A stretch of 64,000 bases of DNA from contig NZ_JACOQK010000001.1 in NCBI RefSeq assembly GCF_014297275.1, forward strand, positions 186,001 to 250,000, in the 5' to 3' direction. The translations under genes were made by a program, and so were the position numbers. The number at the start of each line of letters is the position of its first letter. Positions within the stretch are counted from its first letter, which is position 1. Under the pieces are notes generated by a model. The model was not told where the DNA came from. It did no database searches and saw only the letters and a list, made by a program, of their open reading frames with translations. Origin of the DNA: Clostridium facile. GTDB taxonomy: Bacteria > Bacillota > Clostridia > Oscillospirales > Ruminococcaceae. Shown piece after piece: positions 18,191 through 27,800 of this stretch.

Positions 18191-19204
18191 ATGGCAACTT
18201 GTGATATTGGTATTGACTTAGGGACTTCTTCGGTTATTATTGCGATTAATGGAAAAATTGTATTGGACGAGCCAGCTGTAGTAGCTGTGAATATGGATAC
18301 GGATGAACTTAAGGCAGTGGGCAGATATGCCTTTGATATGATTGGTAGGACACCAGAAAATATTATTGCAACCCATCCTATTGTGAATGGAGTCATTTCG
18401 GATTACCGTTTAAACGAAATTATGATTCAGGAATTTTTAAAAAAAGTAAGCAACGCTATGTTGATGAAGCCTCGTGTTGTCATCAGTGTCCACTCTTTAA
18501 TTACGGATGTAGAACGCCGTGCAGTAGTGGATGCTGCTGTTGCGGCAGGTGCCCGCCAGGTGCATTTAATTGATGAACCAATTGCCGCTGCATTAGGGGC
18601 AGGGATTGACATCTCCCAACCAAATGGATGGATGATTGTGGATATTGGTGGTGGGACTACGGATGCTGCTGTAATCTCTTTAAATGGTATTGTAAAAAGT
18701 GAATCCATCAAAACAGGTGGTTCCAATATGGATGAAGGCATTATCAAGTATATTTTAATGAAGCATAAACTTCATATTGGGCAGAGGATGGCGGAACAGA
18801 TCAAAATAGAAATTGGTACTGCACTCGATCCACAACCAGGTATTTCTGCTACTGTAAAAGGAAGGAATGCCTATAATGGCCTTCCACAAATGGTGACTGT
18901 AACACAAGAAGAAATTTATGAGGCAATTCATGATAATTTGGATAGAATTGTCCAAGCTGTAAAAGATGTACTAGAACAAACCCCTCCTGAACTCATTGGG
19001 GATGTGCATACCAATGGCATCATTTTGGCAGGCGGTGGTGCTTTGATGGCAAATATGTCCGAGCTATTAGAAGCGGAAACGGGAATTCACACAAGTTTAG
19101 CGGAAGAACCTTTAGAGTGTGTGGCAAAAGGGACTACTATGGCATTTAAAATGATGGATGAGTTCCAGGATGGCTTTGTAACAGCGGTTACCCATAAGCA
19201 TTAA
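18191..19204 (+). CDS. mreB: MreB/Mbl-type bacterial actin
   Basis: A 337-residue actin-fold ATPase that forms membrane filaments guiding lateral wall synthesis. Visible motifs are DIGIDLGTSSVII (phosphate 1, about 5-17), DIGGGTTDAAV (phosphate 2, about 154-164) and ILAGGGALMANM (adenosine, about 278-289). The N-terminus lacks the longer amphipathic leader of some MreBs. It stands alone without mreC/mreD, so it may be a paralogue such as Mbl or MreBH rather than the dcw-linked MreB. A GAGGAGAG ribosome site precedes the ATG. Confidence 0.93.
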   Translation: MATCDIGIDLGTSSVIIAINGKIVLDEPAVVAVNMDTDELKAVGRYAFDMIGRTPENIIATHPIVNGVISDYRLNEIMIQEFLKKVSNAMLMKPRVVISVHSLITDVERRAVVDAAVAAGARQVHLIDEPIAAALGAGIDISQPNGWMIVDIGGGTTDAAVISLNGIVKSESIKTGGSNMDEGIIKYILMKHKLHIGQRMAEQIKIEIGTALDPQPGISATVKGRNAYNGLPQMVTVTQEEIYEAIHDNLDRIVQAVKDVLEQTPPELIGDVHTNGIILAGGGALMANMSELLEAETGIHTSLAEEPLECVAKGTTMAFKMMDEFQDGFVTAVTHKH

Positions 19205-19211
19205 TCATAAT

Positions 19212-19244
19212 AAAAACGGATGGGGAGTACCTGTCCGTTTTTTG
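19212..19244 (+). terminator. Terminator of mreB
   Basis: AAAAACGGA (19212-19220) pairs with TCCGTTTTT (19234-19242), followed by TG and TTTT. Confidence 0.8.
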
Positions 19245-19272
19245 TTTTAATAGAGCGATGGAGGAAATTTTA

Positions 19273-19611
19273 ATGCGATATCAAATGAAACTATTTTCTG
19301 AACCATTTGACACCATTGTACAGGGAAGAAAAACAATTGAAGTACGGTGTTATGATGAAAAAAGGAAACAATTAAAACCAGGGGACGAAATTCAGTTTTT
19401 AAAGCTTCCAGATCAAAAAGAATCCATTACAGTAAAGGTAACGGAATTGTATTTATGTAATACATTTCAGGAATTATACCAAAAATTTAATCCTGTTGAG
19501 TTTGGATGTGAAGGTCAAACACTAGAACAGATGTTAAGAGAAATTAGGGAGATTTATACAGAAGAACAAGAAAAGCAGGGAGTTTTGGGAATACGAATTC
19601 AACCCCTTTGA
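19273..19611 (+). CDS. ASCH-domain protein
   Basis: A 112-residue ASCH-domain protein of the PUA-like fold, thought to bind RNA or modified nucleosides. The domain is visible from the start: MKLFSEPFDTIVQGRKTIEV, then RCYDEKRKQLKPGDEIQF, with LY..TFQELYQKF further on. An in-frame ATG at 19258 contains its own GGAGG, so the ATG at 19273, nine bases after that ribosome site, is the likely start. It has terminators on both sides and is a single-gene unit. The substrate is unknown. Confidence 0.85.
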   Translation: MRYQMKLFSEPFDTIVQGRKTIEVRCYDEKRKQLKPGDEIQFLKLPDQKESITVKVTELYLCNTFQELYQKFNPVEFGCEGQTLEQMLREIREIYTEEQEKQGVLGIRIQPL

Positions 19612-19625
19612 ATTTAATGTCAGTT

Positions 19626-19659
19626 AGCTTGTACAACAATAGGTTGTACAAGCTTTTTT
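19626..19659 (+). terminator. Terminator of the ASCH gene
   Basis: A perfect 12-bp stem AGCTTGTACAAC / GTTGTACAAGCT, loop AATAG, then five T. Confidence 0.92.
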
Positions 19660-19736
19660 GTTGTGAAAATTACAGATATCGTTTATAGGAGTGTACCGAA
19701 AAAATACTACAACTACATGTATATCAGATTTTTAGT

Positions 19737-19765
19737 TCTATTTGATGGACAACCAGCATACAAAT
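19737..19765 (+). promoter_or_regulatory. Candidate SigE-type promoter of the spoIIIA operon
   Basis: TCTATTT (19737-19743) and CATACAAAT (19757-19765) with a 13-bp spacer resemble the mother-cell SigE pattern (CATACAnT at -10). spoIIIA operons are SigE-driven in Bacillus and Clostridia. The -35 match is imperfect. Confidence 0.4.
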
Positions 19766-19792
19766 AGGACAAACAGGTAAAGGAGGTAAAAA

Positions 19793-20722
19793 ATGCAAGA
19801 ATTTCAACAGGCTTTAGACGGTTTAAGCAGGGAGACTGCTTCGGTCATCCTACGGGAAACGCCAGAACGTTTAAGGGATTCCATCCGGGAAATTCGCCTG
19901 CGTTCTGGAAGACCAATCTGTTTGGTGACATCGGAAGGTGATTATTTTTTAAAGCATACCATTTGGCAAGGAGAGTTGTTTGAATGTTTCCGCGCTTTGT
20001 GTGGATATTCTGTACATAGCCATGAGGAGGAAATACGGCAAGGATATTTGACTATCCGAGGAGGACACCGGGCAGGATTGTGTGGGACAGCTGTGTACGC
20101 TAAGGGAGAAGTAGTGAACATCCGCAATATCAGTTCCATTAATTTAAGGATTGCCCGCCAAGTCTTTGGAGTAGCGGACCAATTCATAAAACAATTACAT
20201 GGACAACCTGAACGGAGCATAATAGTGGGAGCTCCAGGCAGTGGAAAAACTACACTATTAAAAGATTTAGTACGCCAAGTATCTAAAACAAAAAAAGTAG
20301 TTGTTGTGGATAGCCGGGGAGAAATTGCTGCTTGTTCCAATGGGGTGCCACAAAATGATTTGGGGTATGCGGATATATTAGATGGATGGAAAAAATCAGA
20401 TGGTATGATGAATGCTATCCGTACAATGGGCCCAGAAATTATCGTATGTGACGAAATTGGGGACCAACAGGACGCAGTTGCGGTGGAGGCCTGTTTGAAT
20501 GCAGGGGTATCTGTTATTGCAACCGCCCATGCAGGAAGCTTAGAGGAGTTATCTAAGAGAAAACATATCATGGACATGTTATCTTTAAATGCGTTTGACC
20601 AGATTGTTTTGTTAGAAGGGAAACAATCTCCATGTAATATTCATGCAATTGTGAAAGCAGGTGAATTTAATGCATCTTATCGGAGTGTTATTGATTGCAA
20701 TCTGCCCAGCGCTAATTGGTAA
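19793..20722 (+). CDS. spoIIIAA: Stage III sporulation ATPase SpoIIIAA
   Basis: A 309-residue secretion-type ATPase that powers the SpoIIIA-SpoIIQ channel joining mother cell and forespore. The Walker A motif GAPGSGKTTLLKDLVRQVS is at about 144-162 and the Walker B-like IIVCDEIGDQQDA at about 216-228. The C-terminus (ATAHAGSLEELSKRKHI) is typical. AAAGGAGGT precedes the ATG. It is the first gene of an eight-gene operon and its end overlaps spoIIIAB by 53 bp. Confidence 0.96.
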   Translation: MQEFQQALDGLSRETASVILRETPERLRDSIREIRLRSGRPICLVTSEGDYFLKHTIWQGELFECFRALCGYSVHSHEEEIRQGYLTIRGGHRAGLCGTAVYAKGEVVNIRNISSINLRIARQVFGVADQFIKQLHGQPERSIIVGAPGSGKTTLLKDLVRQVSKTKKVVVVDSRGEIAACSNGVPQNDLGYADILDGWKKSDGMMNAIRTMGPEIIVCDEIGDQQDAVAVEACLNAGVSVIATAHAGSLEELSKRKHIMDMLSLNAFDQIVLLEGKQSPCNIHAIVKAGEFNASYRSVIDCNLPSANW

Positions 20723-21173
20723 TTATTTTGCAAAGCTACTTTCTTACCGAAGGATTGCTTTAGCGCAATCAGTAGAACTGGTGGAATGTATGAAAGCGGA
20801 AATCCGATATTCTGGAAAAGAAATTCAGCAGATGATCCATGAATTCGGCAAATCTTCCCAATTTCAACAGCTTCCCTTTTTAAAAGAATGTGACCAAAAG
20901 ATGGATCAAGGGGAACCATTTCCATCTGCTTGGAAAACAGCGTTAGAACAATCGAACCAGCATTTTCAACAGCAGGATTTGGAACAAATAGCTTCATTGG
21001 GGAGAATACTTGGTGCTTCCGATGTAGAAGGGCAATTGAGTTCGTTAGAATTAATCAGCCAAAATTTACAACATTATTTACAGCAATCTGAAGAATTTGC
21101 CCATTCTAAAGGGAAATTATACCGTTCACTAGGAATTTTAACGGGAATTGCGGTTGCGATTTTGGTTGTGTAA
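20670..21173 (+). CDS. spoIIIAB: Stage III sporulation protein SpoIIIAB
   Basis: A 167-residue membrane protein of the SpoIIIA channel with a GspF-like fold, predicted to sit with the AA ATPase. It has an N-terminal hydrophobic helix (LIGVLLIAICPALIGNYFAK), a long helical cytoplasmic part with QSVELVECMKAEIRYSG, and a C-terminal hydrophobic helix (LGILTGIAVAILVV). The ATG at 20670 is preceded by AAGCAGGTG; an in-frame GTG at 20661 is possible. It overlaps spoIIIAA, so translation is coupled. Confidence 0.93.
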   Translation: MHLIGVLLIAICPALIGNYFAKLLSYRRIALAQSVELVECMKAEIRYSGKEIQQMIHEFGKSSQFQQLPFLKECDQKMDQGEPFPSAWKTALEQSNQHFQQQDLEQIASLGRILGASDVEGQLSSLELISQNLQHYLQQSEEFAHSKGKLYRSLGILTGIAVAILVV

Positions 21174-21185
21174 CGGGGGAAAATC

Positions 21186-21383
21186 ATGGATGTGGATTTA
21201 ATCTTTAAAATTGCGGCAATTGGGATTATTGTGGCTGTATTAAACCAGGTGCTCATCCGCTCGGGAAGGGAAGAACAAGGGATGATGACAACATTAGCGG
21301 GACTAATTGTAGTGTTGATGATGATTATTAATGAAGTAAGCAACCTGTTTGATACGGTAAAATCCCTATTTGGATTATATTAG
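21186..21383 (+). CDS. spoIIIAC: Stage III sporulation protein SpoIIIAC
   Basis: A 65-residue protein with two hydrophobic helices, part of the SpoIIIA channel base. The spacing, length and sequence (DLIFKIAAIGIIVAVLNQVL) match SpoIIIAC. The gap to spoIIIAB is 12 bp. Confidence 0.94.
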   Translation: MDVDLIFKIAAIGIIVAVLNQVLIRSGREEQGMMTTLAGLIVVLMMIINEVSNLFDTVKSLFGLY

Positions 21384-21392
21384 GAGAAGCTT

Positions 21393-21785
21393 ATGCTTTT
21401 TTCAGTAGTGGGGATTGCGTTGGTAACAACCTGTATTTGCGTATTATTAAAACAATGGAACCCGGAGATTTCTATGATGGCTGCTTTATTATGTGGCATT
21501 TTAATTTTTGGGATTATCCTAGTGAATTTAACACCAGTTTTGGATACCATAGGAAAACTGGTTGCGGGGGTTGAGTTTGATAGCGGGTATTTATCCGTAG
21601 TATTAAAATCGTTGGGAATTTGCTATGTGACCCAATTGGCTGCCGATACCTGCCGTGATAGTGGCTATAGTTCGATTGCTTCCAAAGTAGAGCTTGCAGG
21701 AAAAGTTTCGGTTATCGTAATTGCAATGCCGTTATTTACAAATTTAGTACAGCTTTCTGTTGGATTGATTCAATTGGGGTCATAA
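21393..21785 (+). CDS. spoIIIAD: Stage III sporulation protein SpoIIIAD
   Basis: A 130-residue membrane protein related to SpoIIIAC, with about four hydrophobic segments. The conserved stretch SLGICYVTQLAADTCRDSGY is near 70-89, followed by SSIASKVELAGKVSVI. It lies nine bp after spoIIIAC in the operon. Confidence 0.95.
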   Translation: MLFSVVGIALVTTCICVLLKQWNPEISMMAALLCGILIFGIILVNLTPVLDTIGKLVAGVEFDSGYLSVVLKSLGICYVTQLAADTCRDSGYSSIASKVELAGKVSVIVIAMPLFTNLVQLSVGLIQLGS

Positions 21786-21812
21786 CGGAATCAGTAAGGA
21801 TAAGGACAAAAA

Positions 21813-22955
21813 ATGAAAAAGATCATTCAAATTATGATAATGGTAGTGATGTGCTGTTTTATTTTGACCGTTCCAGCATCGGCGGAAACAGAGGAACTAT
21901 TACAGGAGCAGTATGATGCGGCGCAAACACAGGAATTGATGGATCACCTTCCCGAAGGGGTAGAAGAACAACTAGAAGAAAATGGAATTGATTCTCCGTC
22001 TTCCGAAAACCTTTTTAATTTTAATATTGGAGATTTTTTTAAAAATTTATGGGATACCGTTGTAGACACAGTGACAAAGCCACTTCATCTTCTGGCATTA
22101 TGCTTTGGGATTATGTTGTTGTGTGCCCTTTTGCAAACCATGCAAAGTACTGTGGAAAGCTCGGTTTCTCAGGTGTTCACTATGGTGTCTATTTTGGCTA
22201 TTTCTGGAGTATTGATGGTACCAATGGCAAACTGTATCCAGTATGGGGTAGAAACCATTAAGGGAGCAAGTAATTTCCTGCTTTGTTTTATCCCTGTGTT
22301 TACCGGTATTGTTACTGCGGCTGGCGCGCCAATTTCTGGCTTGGGATACCATACCGCATTATTCAGTGCAATTCAATTTATTTCTGCAGCAGTATCCTAT
22401 ATTGTGGTACCGTTTTTAGGAATTTTTTTGGCGCTGTCAGTCATGTCATCCTTAAGCGGGCATACGTATTTTACCAAATTAACTAGCTCAGTCAAAAAGC
22501 TAGTGATTTGGGGGATTACATTGCTCCTTACTATATTTACAGCAATCTTTTCCGCTCAGGCAATGGTATCTTCTGCGGCGGATGGTGTAACAGCGAAGAC
22601 AGCTAAATTTATGGTGAGCAGCTTTGTTCCTGTTGTAGGGAGCGCTTTAAGTGACGCTTTGATTTCCGTGAAAGGTTGCTTGGGGCTGGTAAAATCCTCT
22701 GTAGGGTCTTTTGGAGTAATTGCTTGTATTTTAACTTTTTTGCCCCCTATTTTAACCGTTTTATTTTATATGGCAGCGGTAAAGGTTTCCTCAGCAGCAG
22801 GGCAGGTATTACAATTAAAAAATTTAGAGGGGATTTTTCAGGCAGTTTATGATACGTTGAGCATTGTCCTTGCATTGTTAATCAGTTTTTCTGTATTAAC
22901 CATTGTGTGTACCGCTTTAATGGTGGTGATGGGGAATGGAGGTGTTACCTCATGA
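21813..22955 (+). CDS. spoIIIAE: Stage III sporulation protein SpoIIIAE
   Basis: A 380-residue polytopic membrane protein, proposed to be the export-gate-like part of the SpoIIIA channel. It has a signal-like N-terminus (IIQIMIMVVMCCFILTVPAS), a short extracytoplasmic segment, and about seven helices from residue 90 on. Its stop overlaps the spoIIIAF start by four bases (ATGA). Confidence 0.95.
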   Translation: MKKIIQIMIMVVMCCFILTVPASAETEELLQEQYDAAQTQELMDHLPEGVEEQLEENGIDSPSSENLFNFNIGDFFKNLWDTVVDTVTKPLHLLALCFGIMLLCALLQTMQSTVESSVSQVFTMVSILAISGVLMVPMANCIQYGVETIKGASNFLLCFIPVFTGIVTAAGAPISGLGYHTALFSAIQFISAAVSYIVVPFLGIFLALSVMSSLSGHTYFTKLTSSVKKLVIWGITLLLTIFTAIFSAQAMVSSAADGVTAKTAKFMVSSFVPVVGSALSDALISVKGCLGLVKSSVGSFGVIACILTFLPPILTVLFYMAAVKVSSAAGQVLQLKNLEGIFQAVYDTLSIVLALLISFSVLTIVCTALMVVMGNGGVTS

Positions 22956-23416
22956 ATGGATTACAGGAATGGGCAATGACAATTTGTATTACACTGGCAG
23001 GTGCGGCACTTTTTTCTATGCTGGCTCCGAATTCCGGTATGAAAAAGGTAGCTACCTTTTCCATTAACCTTTTTTTACTAACCAGCTTGATTTCTCCAAT
23101 TATTACAAGCCCCCCTGAGTTTAATTTTTCAGTAATTTCGGAACAGCCAGAAGAAAATGAGGAATTAAATCAGCTCATTGATCAACATGTGGACCGGCAA
23201 GCAGAAATCATGCTAGAACAAAACTGTAAACAACTTTTTGAGGAAAATGGTACTAAAATTGACCAGATAAAAATAAGTATAAATAGGACAGAGGAAATAC
23301 CGTCAGTAGAGGTTTCCGTTTGGGCAGACAGTTCATTACAATCGAAGCGGATGGAGATGGAACAATTGATACAAAATCAGCTTGGTGTGGTTCCACAGAT
23401 TATTTATACTGACTAA
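22952..23416 (+). CDS. spoIIIAF: Stage III sporulation protein SpoIIIAF
   Basis: A 154-residue protein with two N-terminal hydrophobic helices and a ring-building-type soluble domain (QKVxxI-like beta pattern ending in QLGVVPQIIYTD). The true start is the ATG at 22952, overlapping the spoIIIAE stop and preceded by GGAGGTG. An upstream in-frame ATG at 22907 lies inside spoIIIAE and is not needed. Confidence 0.93.
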   Translation: MNGLQEWAMTICITLAGAALFSMLAPNSGMKKVATFSINLFLLTSLISPIITSPPEFNFSVISEQPEENEELNQLIDQHVDRQAEIMLEQNCKQLFEENGTKIDQIKISINRTEEIPSVEVSVWADSSLQSKRMEMEQLIQNQLGVVPQIIYTD

Positions 23417-23431
23417 TGGGAGATTCTTTCG

Positions 23432-24013
23432 ATGGAACAAAAAATAAATTTGAAACAAATGGTTGACCGTTTGCTTCAGGGGAAAAAAACTTCAAAAATA
23501 ATATTTATTATTGGAATTATTGGAATTTTATTGATATTCCTTTCCAGTGTAATCCCACATAAAACAAATAATTCTTCGGCAACTTCCACTCAGGAGACAA
23601 TTACCTCAGAAGAATATACTTCTAATTTGGAAACCAAATTAACAGAGTTGGCGGAGGGGATTAATGGGGTTGGAAAAGCAAAGGTAATGGTAACGCTGGA
23701 AAATGGCATTGAATATGTATATGCGAACTCCCAGAAAAAATCCAACGACAATACTCAGGATTTTGACGAAGGGGCAAACAAAAAATCAACCGATAAAAAT
23801 ACATTAGAACAAGATGTAACTGTGATAGATGGAAAAGATGGGAAACAGGCACTGGTCGTAACCGAGTTAGAACCTACAGTGAAAGGAGTTGTGGTAGTAT
23901 GTGAAGGCGGAGGGGATATCAAAGTAGTTGAGAATCTTACAAATGCTGTAACAACTGCACTGAATATTAGCTCCACACGGGTTTCGGTGATACAATCAGC
24001 AACAATATCTTAA
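23432..24013 (+). CDS. spoIIIAG: Stage III sporulation protein SpoIIIAG
   Basis: A 193-residue ring-forming channel protein. One membrane helix (IIFIIGIIGILLIFLSS) is near residues 24-40. The extracytoplasmic ring-building domain has the split pattern typical of SpoIIIAG (ELAEGINGVGKAKVMVTLEN, then VKGVVVVCEGGGDIKV near the end). The insert of charged residues between (about 100-125) is normal for the family. Confidence 0.95.
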   Translation: MEQKINLKQMVDRLLQGKKTSKIIFIIGIIGILLIFLSSVIPHKTNNSSATSTQETITSEEYTSNLETKLTELAEGINGVGKAKVMVTLENGIEYVYANSQKKSNDNTQDFDEGANKKSTDKNTLEQDVTVIDGKDGKQALVVTELEPTVKGVVVVCEGGGDIKVVENLTNAVTTALNISSTRVSVIQSATIS

Positions 24014-24025
24014 GGGGGAAAAATC

Positions 24026-24568
24026 ATGAAATTACATGCAATTATTGGGAAAAAACAGATTGTTCTGGCATCGCTGGTTTTAATATTAGGGATTGCGGTC
24101 TATTTAAACTGGCAGTTTGCTAATAGCGACCAATCACTTACCGTAACAGATGTATTAAATGGAAATACTTCACAAACAAATTATGGGGAAGCGGAACTGG
24201 TAGATGCCAAAACATCAGATAGCAATTATTTTGAGAAGGCACGCTTAGAAAAACAAAAAACCAGAGATGAAGCTTCCGAAAATTTAAAAAAATTATTGGA
24301 AAAAGATGATTTGTCCAGTGAGGAAAAAGCAACTGCTACTAATGAAGCACTAAGTATTGCGAAGTTAATGGAAAGTGAGACTACGATAGAAAATTTAGTA
24401 AAAGCGAAGGGATTTGAAGACTGCATCGCTTATGTAGATAATGAAAAAGCGAATGTAGTAGTAAAAATAACCGATATGACTGCGGAACAAGCGGCGCAAA
24501 TCAAAGATATTATTTTATCTGAGACCAATGTAGATGTTTCCAATATTACAGTTACACCAGTACAATAA
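24026..24568 (+). CDS. spoIIIAH: Stage III sporulation protein SpoIIIAH
   Basis: A 180-residue membrane protein. In Bacillus it spans the mother-cell membrane and binds SpoIIQ across the intermembrane space. A single N-terminal helix (IVLASLVLILGIAVYLNW) is followed by a helical linker rich in Lys and Glu and a YscJ/FliF-like domain at the C-terminus (CIAYVDNEKANVVVKITDMT). It is the last gene of the operon. No spoIIQ is in the window. Confidence 0.95.
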   Translation: MKLHAIIGKKQIVLASLVLILGIAVYLNWQFANSDQSLTVTDVLNGNTSQTNYGEAELVDAKTSDSNYFEKARLEKQKTRDEASENLKKLLEKDDLSSEEKATATNEALSIAKLMESETTIENLVKAKGFEDCIAYVDNEKANVVVKITDMTAEQAAQIKDIILSETNVDVSNITVTPVQ

Positions 24569-24573
24569 AAAAG

Positions 24574-24618
24574 AGCCTTAATCTTTCTTAAATTTGATCG
24601 GAAGATTAAGGCTATTTT
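24574..24618 (+). terminator. Terminator of the spoIIIA operon
   Basis: AGCCTTAATCTTT pairs with the stem AGATTAAGGCT after a 14-nt loop, followed by ATTTTTACATTTT. Confidence 0.85.
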
Positions 24619-24710
24619 TACATTTTATATAAATAAAATAATCTATTATTAGTTTTAACCAATATTTTTTTGTTATATCTGTACTAATCGTGGAAAAACA
24701 ACTTTAACAA

Positions 24711-24739
24711 TTGACTTTTATTATATTAACGACTAAAAT
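24711..24739 (+). promoter_or_regulatory. Promoter of the giant GH78 gene
   Basis: TTGACT at 24711-24716, 17-bp spacer, TAAAAT at 24734-24739. The leader of about 100 nt carries AAGGAGA before the start. Confidence 0.65.
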
Positions 24740-24847
24740 ATGGTATATGGCGAAGCATTATGTGTAAGATTATGAAAAGGAATTTATTTCTTTTTGTAAT
24801 AGTTCACATGATGTTTGCTAAATTTATTTTTATAAGGAGAAATGGCC

Positions 24848-27800
24848 ATGAGAAAAAGAAACCGTGTTGTTGCATGGATTGTTGCGTTGGCTTTACTGGT
24901 AACCATGATGGTACCTTCTTTGGCAGTAAGCGCAGCAGAACCAGATACAACAATACAAAATCTGATGGTAGACAACGTTACCAATCCAATTGGTATCGAC
25001 AACAAGACCCCATATTTTTCTTGGAATATGCAGTCCTCTGTTGTAGGTCAAAAACAAACAGCTTACCAGATTGTTGTTGAAAAATGGAATACAGTAAACG
25101 ACAAAGCTGAAAAAACTGTTTGGGACACCGGCAAAGTTTCAAGCGATGTTTCGATTGATATCGCTTATGCTGGTGAGGCTTTGCAATCTTCTTCTACTTA
25201 CCATTGGCATGTTACTGTTTGGGACAAAGATGATAAATCTGTTGTTTCTGACGCAGCAACATTTGAAATGGGATTATTAGAAGAAAATGCTTTTGATGAT
25301 GTACATTGGATCCGTATGCCAAAAGCTGGCGACCCTGATCCAGACGCTCCAGAACAAGTTGCGGATACAAGCGTGTACACCATTGAATCCAACTTTAAAT
25401 TCAACGACGCAGTAGGATTTGTGTTTGCTGGAACAGACAAAACACATTTCTATATGTGGCAGTTGAATAATAATATGGAAAACGGTGTGGAAGGCTCTTA
25501 TATCAGACCTCATGTTTGGAATGGCGGCGGCGCACTGTTTAATCCTGAAAATGTTGGCAATTTTAATGGTTACAAATTAGATCAGGATTTAGTAAATGGT
25601 CAAACCTACAACTTTAAATTAGTAGTAGATACTGAAAATAAAACAGTTACTACTTATTTAGATGGACAAGAAGTAAATAAAATGAACACTGGAGATGCTA
25701 ATTTATCTTATGGTAAATTGGGCTTCCGTCAAGCTACTAATCCTGCTCAGGGCTTTGTGGAAGAAGCTTGGATTGACGATTTAAAGGCAACTGCTAAAGA
25801 TGGAACAATTTTGTTTTACCAAGACTTTAGTTTGGCTTCTGATACACAGTTTGACGGTGGTGAAGTAGTAGACGGTCAGCTGCACGTTAAATGTGAAGAT
25901 GACAATGTGCAATCCGACAAAGTTTTCTTTGAAAAAGATACAGAAAACTATTACCGTTTTGATGTAGATTTTACCATTAATTCTGGTAAAGCTGGCATTA
26001 TGTATGGTTCTAATGCGGCAGGCAGCGTTTATTATTATTCTCAAATAAATCCATCTTACACTGGAACCTTAAATGGTGTTAATTACAATAATGAACCAGC
26101 AGTTGTACAAAACTTTAAAGATGGAAGTGCTGCTGCTTATGGTTTTGATGGTGGTAAAATTACCAATGTAGCTCAGGATGATTTTATTGGAAAACAACAT
26201 CATGTAACTGTTATTGCAAACTATGGTAAACAGGTTTGGATTTATGTAGATGGTGTAGAAGCAAAATACCATGACCGCTTGGAAGATTTCTCTTTTGACG
26301 GAAAAATCGGTTTTACAAGTGATGCAGATGATGATGTTACCTATGATAATGTTTGTGTAAAAATTGATGGACAGCCTCAAGTTTTGACAGACTTTAGCAC
26401 AGAAGAAAATATCTTTGATAATGGTACTGTTAAAGATGGAACCTTGAATGTAGCTGGCGCTACCAACGCTTTCTTAACTGGTACATTGACAGGGACAGAA
26501 CCTGTAGAACCAGAACCAGCTGAACCAGTTCACTTTACCTATGAAGCGGATTTAACTATTACTGGTGATGCTGCTGGCTTGGTATTTTCTGGTACTGATA
26601 GTAATAACTTCTATATGTGGCAGTTAAATGGTGTTGACCATGATGGTCAATTATACCTGCGTCCACATATTTGGGCAAATGGTACACCAAACTACAATGG
26701 TTATGAAGTAGATATCAGCCAATATTTTGATTTCGCAACCGAAATTCAAAATAAACAAATCCATGTGAAATTGGATGTTACAAATGATGCAGTAGTTACT
26801 TACATTAACGATGTAAAAGTAAATACATTTGATTTAACCGGAAAACCAGGTACAATGGTTGACGGTTGTGTTGGATTCAGATCCGGTGCAAAAGGAGAAA
26901 CATTTAAAGCAGATAACCTGAAAGTGGTTTCCTATGATGCCGAAGGAACTGAAACCGTAAAATACGATTATAACTTCGACGATGGCATTAACCCATTTGG
27001 CGGTTCCGCTGGACAGGCTAGCAGCAGCCAGATTGTAGATGGCCAATTTGTTGTAGCAGAAAACGCTGGCGTACTGATGACAAAAGATTTGTCTAAACTG
27101 GGTATGCCAATGTTCCGTAAATCTTTTGACACTGCTGCTGAAAAAGAAGTAGTTAGCGCAAAAGTTTATGCATCTTCTTTAGGTGTATATGATTTATATG
27201 TAAACGGCGAACGTGTTGGTTATACCAATGCTGACGGCGAAAAAATGTATGATGAAATGAAACCAGGCTGGACCGACTACAATGAACGTATTCTGTACTA
27301 TAGCCATGATATTACTGATTTAGTAAAACAACATGGTTCCAATGTTATTTTGGCAACAATGGGTAGTGGCTGGTGGACTGGTAGGGTTTCCTATGGTACT
27401 TATGGCTATAAAGATATGGCGTTTATGGCAAAAACCATTATCACTTATAGCGATGGTTCCCAAGAAGTAATTAACACAGATAGTTCCTGGAAAACAAGCA
27501 AAAACGGTGTAATCCGTGAAGCTGATATCTGGGATGGCGAAACTTATGACGCAAATTATCCAAGTCCAGCTGAAATTTCCACCAGCGATTATGTAGAAGA
27601 CGAATCCTGGCAGAAACCAAGCTACAGCACAGACTTTAGAGGTATTATTTCTGCTCAAACCGGACAAACAATTCAGGTTCGGAAAGAATTAGAACGCACC
27701 TCTGCAAAAACAACTGTATATGAAGGTACAGTAGATAATGGCAGTGATTATGGCAAAATTAACGTTGTAAAAGACGATTACGCTGCAAATGATAAAATTG

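Noticed and set aside
19942..20577. 211-codon open frame opposite spoIIIAA
   Set aside because: The plus strand encodes a clear SpoIIIAA with ATPase motifs; the minus frame has no support.
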